64,000 bases of DNA from Alteromonas sp. a30 (lineage in GTDB: Bacteria > Pseudomonadota > Gammaproteobacteria > Enterobacterales > Alteromonadaceae): contig NZ_JABEPE010000007.1 in assembly GCF_026788005.1 (NCBI RefSeq), positions 1 through 64,000 of the forward strand, read 5' to 3'. The position numbers were made by a program, and so were the translations under genes. Below, one piece after another: positions 58,001 to 64,000 of the stretch (position 1 is its first letter; the number at the start of each line of letters is the position of its first letter). The notes under the pieces are model-generated. The model was not told the DNA's origin, did not search any database, and saw only the letters and a program-made list of their open reading frames with translations.

Positions 58001-58104
58001 TGACGAAAGCTGTTTTAAAGCCGACCTTAAAGATGACATGCAGGGAAGCACTAATGTCGTGGGCGCATGGATGCGCAGGAACGACGCTGGAGGCGATGCT
58101 GTGA
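58000..58104 (+). CDS. Short leader ORF between hsdM and hsdS
   Basis: A 34-codon frame begins at the ATG that overlaps the hsdM stop (TAATG) and ends TGA at 58102-58104, overlapping the GTG of hsdS (GTGA). Its first eleven codons ([11 protein letters not shown]) probably were the original start of hsdS; the rest is repeat sequence (MTCREALMSWAHG...). It can act as a coupling peptide that hands ribosomes from hsdM to hsdS. A stable product is doubtful. Confidence 0.45.
   Translation: MTKAVLKPTLKMTCREALMSWAHGCAGTTLEAML
58034..58098 (+). repeat. Short repeat at the hsdM/hsdS junction, copy 2
   Basis: TGACATGCAGGGAAGCACTA followed by ATGTCGTGGG is the longer copy of the repeat in hsdM; it continues with GCGCATGGATGCGC and runs to GGAGGCGATGC. 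It separates the old start of hsdS from its body and provides GGAGG at 58089-58093, 7 bases before GTG 58101. Confidence 0.6.
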
Positions 58105-59318
58105 TTAAATTGGGATGCGATGAATCGTTACCTAATAATTGGCGCTGGGTTGAAGCAAATGACGTAATGGATGTTAGAGATGGTACTCATGATTCTCCTA
58201 AGGCTGTAAACGAAGGTATACCTCTTGTAACTTCAAAAAATCTTGTTGGAGGAAAAATTGACTTCTCAACCTGTAACTTGATTTCAATGGAAGATCATGA
58301 AGCTATTTCTAAGCGTTCATCAGTTGATGATGGTGATATCCTTTATGCAATGATTGGTACTATAGGTAATCCAGTTATAGTTGAAAAGTCGCGAGAGTTT
58401 TCAATTAAAAATGTAGCACTCTTTAAGTTTACTAAGGGTACAGCAGTCTATAATCGTTATATTTATCATTTTTTAAATAGCAATTTGGCTATTCGTCAAT
58501 TTCAAAGTAATTCTAGGGGGGGAACACAGAAGTTTGTTTCACTAGGAAACATTCGCAGTCTGCAAATTCCACTTCCACCACTTGAAGAACAAAAACGTAT
58601 CGCCGCGATTTTAGATAAAGCAGACAGCGTGCGCCGCAAACGCCAACAAGCTATCGACCTCGCCGACGACTTCCTCCGCAGCGTCTTCCTAGATATGTTT
58701 GGTGATCCTGTTACCAATCCCAAGAGTTTACCTCAAGTCAAGTTAACTGAACTCTCAGACGTAATTTCTGGATATGTGTTTAAAAGCGCTGAATATATTG
58801 AAGATGGTGAAGATTCGGTAAGGCTTTGTCGCGGAGCCAATACCTTGACAGGGTATTTCGATTGGAAAGATACAGCCTATTGGAATAAAGAAAAATTAGC
58901 TGGAATTCAAAATTATAAAATAAAGGCTGGAGATGTCATTTTGGCAATGGATCGTCCGTGGATTTCTAGTGGATTGAAAGTTTGTGTATTTCCAGAAAAT
59001 GAAAGGGATACGTATCTTGTCCAGCGTGTAGCGAGAATAAGACCCAAAAATCCAAAATATACTGACTTTTTGTATGCCAGCATATTGTCTAAGGCTTTTG
59101 AAAAGCACTGTTGCCCGACGGAGACAACAGTGCCACATATTTCGCCTGTGGAATTGAAAAACTTTAATGTACTAGTGCCTGATGAAAAGCTCGTGGATAA
59201 ATATCACGATGCAGTTGTCAAAGTACGAAAGTCTAAATTAGCAATGCAAAAATCATTAATAGAAGCATCAAATGCTTTCAACTCACTAAGCCAAAAAGCA
59301 TTCGCTGGCGAACTATAG
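58101..59318 (+). CDS. hsdS: Type I DNA specificity subunit HsdS
   Basis: Target-recognition subunit, 405 aa from GTG 58101, chosen because GGAGG lies 7 bases upstream; ATG 58038 would add 21 residues made only of repeat. Two target-recognition domains (about 5-150 and 215-370) are each followed by a conserved helix: LPPLEEQKRIAAILDKADSVRRKRQQAIDLADDFLRSVFLDMFG after the first and LVDKYHDAVVKVRKSKLAMQ...NSLSQKAFAGEL after the second. Both halves look whole, so a bipartite target site is expected; its sequence cannot be predicted. Confidence 0.92.
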   Translation: MIKLGCDESLPNNWRWVEANDVMDVRDGTHDSPKAVNEGIPLVTSKNLVGGKIDFSTCNLISMEDHEAISKRSSVDDGDILYAMIGTIGNPVIVEKSREFSIKNVALFKFTKGTAVYNRYIYHFLNSNLAIRQFQSNSRGGTQKFVSLGNIRSLQIPLPPLEEQKRIAAILDKADSVRRKRQQAIDLADDFLRSVFLDMFGDPVTNPKSLPQVKLTELSDVISGYVFKSAEYIEDGEDSVRLCRGANTLTGYFDWKDTAYWNKEKLAGIQNYKIKAGDVILAMDRPWISSGLKVCVFPENERDTYLVQRVARIRPKNPKYTDFLYASILSKAFEKHCCPTETTVPHISPVELKNFNVLVPDEKLVDKYHDAVVKVRKSKLAMQKSLIEASNAFNSLSQKAFAGEL

Positions 59319-59353
59319 CTCTCAACCTAACACAAGAATAATAAGGAAGACTA

Positions 59354-60334
59354 ATGGCACTTGATTTACGTAATACCTTAGTGGTGGGCATTTCGGCAAC
59401 CGCACTTTTTGATATGAGTGCATCAGATAAAATATTTCGCGAAACTTATGAAGAAGATCCCGATACGGCGATTGAAGCGTATCGGGATTATATGCTCAAG
59501 CATGAAGACGAACCGCTAAAACCGGGGACGGGTTACTACTTAATTAAAGCGCTGCTTGCTTTAAATAAATACCAAGATGCAGATGATCGTTCGCCGCTAG
59601 TGGAAGTAGTGGTTATGTCGCGCAATAGCCCAGATACGGGCTTACAGGTACTTAATACGATTCGCCATGACAAACTCAATATTACTCGCTCAGCCTTTAC
59701 CGCAGGAGAGTCGGTTGCAGACTACCTCGACGCCTTTGACGTAGATTTGTTTCTTACCACTAATATTGATGATGCGCAGCGCGTCATTGATTCAACCCAG
59801 TGCGCCGCGGCTATTTTGAAAAATCCTCCAATAAATGCGCCTAAAATACCTGAAGGTCAGGTCAGAATTGCTTTTGATGGGGATGCGGTATTGTTTTCTG
59901 ACGAAAGCGAATTGGTATATAAAACGCAAGGTATGGAAGCTTTTCATGCTCAAGAAGATGAAAAGCAAGATATACCGATGCAAGACGGCCCGTATGCTAA
60001 TTTATTAAGGAAATTGTCAAAACTACAAGACAGACTTCCCATTAAAGTTGAATACTCGCCTATTCGAATAGCCATCGTTACCGCCAGAAATAGCCCATCA
60101 GAAATGCGCGTAATTAAAACACTGCGGGAATGGGGGGTTTATGTTGATGAAGCGTTCTTTTTAGGCGGCGTAAGTAAAGATAAAGTATTAAAAGCCTTTA
60201 ACCCTCACATCTTTTTTGATGATCAAGATGTGCACTTGGACGCCGCAGCTAATTTAGTGCCATCTGGAAAAGTGCCTTACCTCAGTAGTTCAGAAATGGC
60301 AGTAAAACAGCCCAATGTGAAAAAGAAAGCCTGA
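59354..60334 (+). CDS. 5'-nucleotidase, cN-I family
   Basis: Cytosolic 5'-nucleotidase I-type protein (PF06189-like), 326 aa. HAD-like motifs: DGD in RIAFDGDAVLFSDESE (about 173), Thr in AIVTARNSPSEMRVIKTL, Lys in GGVSKDKVLKAF and the acidic pair in HIFFDDQ (about 286). The family dephosphorylates AMP and other nucleoside monophosphates. It lies 35 bp after hsdS on the same strand, so it belongs to the hsd operon. In a restriction operon run by a nucleotide-sensing-type activator it could remove ligand breakdown products or deplete nucleotides; both are inference. Confidence 0.85.
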   Translation: MALDLRNTLVVGISATALFDMSASDKIFRETYEEDPDTAIEAYRDYMLKHEDEPLKPGTGYYLIKALLALNKYQDADDRSPLVEVVVMSRNSPDTGLQVLNTIRHDKLNITRSAFTAGESVADYLDAFDVDLFLTTNIDDAQRVIDSTQCAAAILKNPPINAPKIPEGQVRIAFDGDAVLFSDESELVYKTQGMEAFHAQEDEKQDIPMQDGPYANLLRKLSKLQDRLPIKVEYSPIRIAIVTARNSPSEMRVIKTLREWGVYVDEAFFLGGVSKDKVLKAFNPHIFFDDQDVHLDAAANLVPSGKVPYLSSSEMAVKQPNVKKKA

Positions 60335-60954
60335 TGAAGTTACTGTTCTCAGCCACCAATGCATTAAACAAATGGCTAAAAGCCGAGCTGCCGAGATTAC
60401 CCACGCCTGAGGGTAAGCAAGCGGGTGTTAATACATTGAAGTCAGATAGCGCAACTATGTGCTGGCAAGCTCATATTATTGATAACCAATATAAGTCCTA
60501 TGAAAAGACCATTATTGTTTGTGAGGCCAATAGTCGCTTCATTTTCTTCATACCTGTTACGACACGCTTAACTCTTGATGAGTTAACTAAGTTACTCACT
60601 ATGGAGTGGCAGGCAATGTTGGCGGAAGCATTGGAAAGCTATCAAAGCGCTTATGGAAGAATGCCTAGAAGCGAAATAGCCCTGTTATTGAGTGATTTAT
60701 CAGACCTAATATTTAATGTTGAGTGGGTCAAAAATACTGATTTAAGTATCAATGGGCATATTAGTGATGCGGGGCTTTGGATTGAGCAAATTGTAAGAGA
60801 GCAAGGTGTCTCTGAGTTATCAGCCCAACAAGCAATTGAGTTAGCCACTTATCTAAACACTTCTGTAAAACGCATAACAAAGAAAGAAACCAAGCGTAAA
60901 GAGCAGGTCTTTTCCAGTAAAGGAGCTATTAGCCTATTGTCAAAGTTTGGTTAA
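60334..60954 (+). CDS. Small protein of unknown function, DUF6933-like
   Basis: 206 aa, soluble. The N-terminus KLLFSATNALNKWLKAEL, then WQAHIIDNQYKSYEKTIIVCEANSRFIFFIP, resembles DUF6933-type proteins as I recall them; not certain. A helical middle and a Lys-rich tail follow (KRITKKETKRKEQVFSSKGAISLLSKFG). The ATG overlaps the nucleotidase stop (TGATG), so the two are made together. Last gene of the hsd operon. The next 259 bases hold no gene and no clear terminator. Confidence 0.75.
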   Translation: MKLLFSATNALNKWLKAELPRLPTPEGKQAGVNTLKSDSATMCWQAHIIDNQYKSYEKTIIVCEANSRFIFFIPVTTRLTLDELTKLLTMEWQAMLAEALESYQSAYGRMPRSEIALLLSDLSDLIFNVEWVKNTDLSINGHISDAGLWIEQIVREQGVSELSAQQAIELATYLNTSVKRITKKETKRKEQVFSSKGAISLLSKFG

Positions 60955-61213
60955 AAGTGAGTATCTTAGGGATGTGAACGAAGCTGCTTCACAGGATGAT
61001 CTTGGCTCATCTAATGTAGTGTATTTAAAGAATTTTAAAAAATAAATTAACTTACCAAAAAGTGAATGTATTACTTTTGGTGGCGTTACTATAATTTTGA
61101 TATTCACAAACTACCTGATGACTTCAAAAGTACCTAAAAAATTTGGTTTGAGTTGGTTTATTGTTGTGGGGAGACCATAACCTAGGGTATTCATGCCCAA
61201 GCGTTGAAAGCTA

Positions 61214-62467
61214 TCAACAAATGTCTTCCGCTAACAACGCCTTATATTTTTCCACCATATCTTTATCAATTTCCTTGATTAGATTAGGTGATAAGCCTAG
61301 ATGTTTGGCTTCATGACTAAATGAACGTGTTGTTTCAAATATTTCCTCAGCCATAAGCATAATCGCTTTCTTTGAAGATAACCCAGACTGAGCAGCTAAC
61401 TGGTCTAGTGCGCTCTTTGGTGTTCGACCATTACCAGCAAATGCCGTCATATGTTCTTTGTAAGGGTTAGGGCTGTAAACAATGTCGTAGAAAGGCGATA
61501 ACGTCCAGTTATCGGCGTCACTGGCAAGGAAACTGAAGTTCTTACTGTGATCATCTTGGTTAACCGTGAGGTAATTAAAGATGCAGCGCTTAATGAGCTT
61601 CTGAGACTCTGTAACACTGCACATGATGCGCGTCGCTTTCACTAAATCAACATAGTCCAATGAAGGCTCTCGAAACGGAGCGTCTAACAACCCACATGCA
61701 GAAATCATATGGACTCGACCGCCTTGCTCAGTGCAATCAAATCGTTCCTGTTCTAGCCAAAATTGTCCATTACCCGCGTCAATTAAAGTAAACTCAGGCA
61801 CCTCAATACCGACATTACGGGCCATCTGCATGTAGCAATATTCGACTAATGATTCAGAGTGCTTCAAGTCAAATTTTTCAGATGTCAGCTTGACGATAAG
61901 TTTTGTTCCTAGCGCTTCATCTAATGTTGAATATTCCCCATTTGATAAACGTGTAATGTTCATTTTGGGTCTAGCACCACCCGATCCCCCCGTCTTCATC
62001 AAATGCTCAAGCAAAGCAGATTCGGTGCCTTCAAACTCTTCAATCGCAGCGCGACCAAGGGCAATGATATCAATTGACTCCTTGGACTCATCCAGTAAAT
62101 CTAATGCGGGCTCATAGCTCAACGCACCCATGCATCTGTCACCTAGATAAGCCAATCGCTCTAGGGCGGTCACTTCCTTGGGGTTATGATTGTTCTGCCG
62201 AAGTACACGATCCATGAGATAAAGTCCCCAGCCATCGGGGAGACTATCGCCAAAAACGCCATGAATGCCGTAATGCGGCTCTTTAGGCGCAACTTGTAGG
62301 CTTGTATCAGCCTTTAAGTTGAACGGAGCCAGAGAGGTTGGGTGAGCGTCTAAATAAGCCTTATCAAATTGAAAGAAGCTGTGCTGACTATTTTCAACGA
62401 GCTTGCCGACAAGCACCTTTTCACCTGTGCTAAGGGTTCGTTTTACGGTTAGGGCTGATTTAAGCAT
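61214..62467 (-). CDS. HipA-family kinase toxin
   Basis: HipA-type serine/threonine kinase, 417 aa. N-terminal subdomain with YGIHGVFGDSLPDGWG; Ser loop TGGSGGARPK (about 159-168), matching the autophosphorylation loop of HipA; catalytic NQDDHSKNF (303-311); and metal Asp in LSPFYDIVYS. In E. coli HipA phosphorylates glutamyl-tRNA synthetase; the target here is unknown. Overlaps the HipB-like gene by 8 bases, as in toxin-antitoxin pairs. Active-site residues look intact. Confidence 0.9.
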   Translation of the reverse strand: MLKSALTVKRTLSTGEKVLVGKLVENSQHSFFQFDKAYLDAHPTSLAPFNLKADTSLQVAPKEPHYGIHGVFGDSLPDGWGLYLMDRVLRQNNHNPKEVTALERLAYLGDRCMGALSYEPALDLLDESKESIDIIALGRAAIEEFEGTESALLEHLMKTGGSGGARPKMNITRLSNGEYSTLDEALGTKLIVKLTSEKFDLKHSESLVEYCYMQMARNVGIEVPEFTLIDAGNGQFWLEQERFDCTEQGGRVHMISACGLLDAPFREPSLDYVDLVKATRIMCSVTESQKLIKRCIFNYLTVNQDDHSKNFSFLASDADNWTLSPFYDIVYSPNPYKEHMTAFAGNGRTPKSALDQLAAQSGLSSKKAIMLMAEEIFETTRSFSHEAKHLGLSPNLIKEIDKDMVEKYKALLAEDIC

Positions 62468-62735
62468 GTTTGAGCACGTCCTCTACTGATTTAAATTCAG
62501 GATCAGGCGCCTTTGTCAGCTCTTTCACTTTTTTCAAGTCGCCGACTGTCTCATAAAGCATGAGAAACTGACGCAACGAGATATTGCCAGATGACTCAAA
62601 CTTTCGGATTGTTGCGTAAGGCACACCAGAGAGGTCGGCCATTTTCTGAACACTGAGCTTATCTTTTTTCCGAGCGGATTTAATAAACTCTTTGAGTTCC
62701 ATCTGCAAATCATAAGCAGTATAAAGGGATAACAT
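62460..62735 (-). CDS. HipB-like antitoxin, XRE-family HTH
   Basis: 91 aa with an XRE helix-turn-helix (about 20-70): SVQKMADLSGVPYATIRKFESSGNISLRQFLMLYETVGDL. The tail (APDPEFKSVEDVLKHA) may contact the toxin. First gene of the toxin-antitoxin pair. An earlier start than MELKEF (ATG 62702) is possible but adds only the MLSLYTAYDLQ tail. Inverted repeats at 62750-62767 and 62841-62856 are candidate operators. Confidence 0.88.
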   Translation of the reverse strand: MLSLYTAYDLQMELKEFIKSARKKDKLSVQKMADLSGVPYATIRKFESSGNISLRQFLMLYETVGDLKKVKELTKAPDPEFKSVEDVLKHA

Positions 62736-62749
62736 ACACGCCTCTTAAA

Positions 62750-62767
62750 TTGCTACCTTGGTATCAA
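62750..62767. promoter_or_regulatory. Candidate HipB operator 1
   Basis: TTGCTACC-TT-GGTATCAA matches as an inverted repeat at seven of eight positions and lies 15 bases upstream of the antitoxin start. Its GGTATCAA arm shares TTGGTAT with operator 2. Confidence 0.45.
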
Positions 62768-62840
62768 TTATAGCGTAAAATTGGATATTATTGTTATTAT
62801 AGTGACAGAGTTAGAGGCTGTTTGTTGAGTCGCTTTCTCT

Positions 62841-62856
62841 TTGGTATTGTTACCAA
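62841..62856. promoter_or_regulatory. Candidate HipB operator 2
   Basis: TTGGTA-TTGT-TACCAA is a perfect six-base inverted repeat about 105 bases upstream of the antitoxin gene and carries the same core as operator 1. The rest of the gap 62736-63034 holds no gene. Confidence 0.4.
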
Positions 62857-63034
62857 GTTGATCCATCACCACTTCGTTTGCGAAATCTCATCGGACTTTA
62901 TTGTATTTGTTTAATTAGCCTAATAACCAAACAGAGATAAGCCTATTTCTTTTGTTCTGCACTTGAGCGAAAAATTGCATACTGGTTTGGGCGATTCCAT
63001 CATAATTAGAGTCACTAACTGTATTCATCTAAAC

Positions 63035-63057
63035 CAAAAAGAGGGGAATTCCCCTCT
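63035..63057 (-). terminator. Terminator of the metE-like gene
   Basis: AGAGGGGAATTCCCCTCT is an 18-base perfect palindrome that overlaps the stop codon, followed on the minus strand by TTTTTGG. Confidence 0.8.
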
Positions 63058-64000
63058 ACTTCAACAACTCCTTCCTGACAATTTCTGCTCCGGTGCTTAA
63101 CGCTTGTAACTTGCCGTTTGCCACATGGCGCGATAGCGGGGCCATGCCGCAGTTGGTGCAGGGGTAGAGTTTGTCGGCGTCCACGTATTGCAAAGCTTTG
63201 CGTAGGGTGTCGGCAACCTCTTCTGGGGTTTCAATGTTGTTGCTGGCTACGTCGATTGCACCCACCATCACTTTTTTGCCGCGCACCAGTTCAATCAGTT
63301 CCATGGGTACGCGCGAGTGTTGGCATTCCAGCGAGATAATATCAATGTTCGAGGCTTGTAATTTGGGGAAAATTTCCTCGTATTGTCGCCATTCTGAGCC
63401 TAAAGTTTTTTTCCAGTCGGTGTTGGCTTTAATGCCGTAGCCATAGCAAATATGCACCGCAGTTTCGCATTTCAGCCCTTCTACGGCGCGCTCTAATGTA
63501 GCGATACCCCAGTCGTTTACGTCGTCGAAAAAAACGTTAAAGGCGGGTTCGTCGAACTGAATAATATCCACGCCCGCTGCTTCCAATTCTTTAGCTTCTT
63601 GATTGAGGATTTTGGCAAATTCCCATGAGAGCTTCTCGCGGCTGTGATAATAGTCGTCGTAAAGCGTGTCTATCATGGTCATGGGGCCGGGCAGCGCCCA
63701 TTTTATTGGTTGAGTGGTTTGTTTACGTAGGAATTTGGCGTCTTCCACAAATACCGGTTTTTGGCGCGATACTTCACCTACCACCACCGGCACGCAGGCG
63801 TCGTATCGGTTGCGAATTTTCACGGTTTTGCGGTTTTCAAAGTCGACGCCGCTTAAGTGTTCAATAAAGGTGGTGACAAAGTGCTGACGAGTTTGTTCGC
63901 CATCGCTCACAATGTCGATGCCTGCCAGTTGTTGTTCGTGTAACGACACCCGCAGCGCATCTTGCTTGCCATCTGCCAGTTCTTGTTGTTGCAGTTTCCA
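63056..64000 (-). CDS. Cobalamin-independent methionine synthase-like, partial
   Basis: C-terminal part of a MetE-type methyltransferase; the frame runs open through base 64000, so the 5' end is outside. Visible 315 aa. Zinc ligands: His and Cys in AVHICYGYG, Cys in YPCTNCGMAPLSRHVA. Substrate segment: FDEPAFNVFF and ISLECQHSR. It fits the short core-type MetE that lacks the N-terminal duplicated barrel, which may use methyl-cobalamin or another donor rather than folate polyglutamate. GTG 63949 is inside the gene, not a start. Confidence 0.9.
   Translation of the reverse strand, partial: WKLQQQELADGKQDALRVSLHEQQLAGIDIVSDGEQTRQHFVTTFIEHLSGVDFENRKTVKIRNRYDACVPVVVGEVSRQKPVFVEDAKFLRKQTTQPIKWALPGPMTMIDTLYDDYYHSREKLSWEFAKILNQEAKELEAAGVDIIQFDEPAFNVFFDDVNDWGIATLERAVEGLKCETAVHICYGYGIKANTDWKKTLGSEWRQYEEIFPKLQASNIDIISLECQHSRVPMELIELVRGKKVMVGAIDVASNNIETPEEVADTLRKALQYVDADKLYPCTNCGMAPLSRHVANGKLQALSTGAEIVRKELLK

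Noticed and set aside
57772-58060. CRISPR-like direct repeat
   Set aside because: Only two copies, different lengths, inside and beside genes, with no spacer pattern or cas gene.
58038-58100. ATG 58038 as the start of hsdS
   Set aside because: It has no ribosome-binding site and the added residues are only repeat sequence; GTG 58101 has GGAGG at 7 bases.

Overview
The window is about 64 kb of a marine gammaproteobacterial chromosome, most likely of the order Alteromonadales. This rests on moderate GC, on the ygfB-pepP-ubiH-ubiI and gcvT-gcvH-gcvP blocks, on an eight-gene his operon with a His-rich leader peptide, and on the general protein similarity. The genus is inferred, not shown. No rRNA, tRNA or CRISPR array was found.

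Layout. 1-707 is the right end of an IS5-family insertion sequence with a frameshifted transposase. 708-1594 has no convincing gene but holds a candidate structured RNA. 1.6-6.1 kb is ygfB-pepP-ubiH-ubiI (peptidase and ubiquinone hydroxylases), met head-on by a LysR regulator. 7.4-7.8 kb is a small orphan gene. 7.8-22.3 kb is one seven-gene operon on the minus strand: TPR/outer-membrane barrel protein, FecR-domain protein, a 2038-residue secreted cadherin-like/delta-60 protein, MBL-fold hydrolase, CHASE2 adenylate cyclase, GAF/HD-GYP phosphodiesterase and patatin lipase. It looks like a surface-protein locus wired to two cyclic-nucleotide pathways. 22.5-26.1 kb holds proS, a DUF938 methyltransferase, a MAPEG protein and an IbpA-type Hsp20. 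26.4-29.8 kb is a cobalamin uptake and adenosylation operon. 30-33.6 kb holds an S9 peptidase, YceI and cytochrome b561. 33.9-41.3 kb is hisLGDCBHAFIE. 41.6-45.3 kb holds a periplasmic binding protein, an NAD-dependent epimerase, a subtilisin-like protease and a charged small protein. 45.5-50.2 kb is gcvTHP.

50.3-61 kb is the main accessory island. A sigma-54 activator with a CARF-like N-terminal sensor domain lies directly upstream of a type I restriction-modification operon: hsdR, a RhuM-Fic protein, hsdM, hsdS, a cN-I-type 5'-nucleotidase and a small protein of unknown function. A textbook -24/-12 sigma-54 promoter (GG-N10-GC) sits in the 56-bp gap between the activator and hsdR. This suggests restriction that is switched on by a small ligand rather than made constitutively, and it is the most interesting system in the window. 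A hipBA-like toxin-antitoxin pair follows on the minus strand, then the C-terminal part of a cobalamin-independent methionine synthase runs off the right edge.

Repeats. Two copies of a small inverted-repeat element (near 7.1 and 29.9 kb) look like a MITE family. A separate short repeat lies inside hsdM and again at the hsdM/hsdS junction, where it seems to have replaced the start of hsdS and supplied a new ribosome-binding site.
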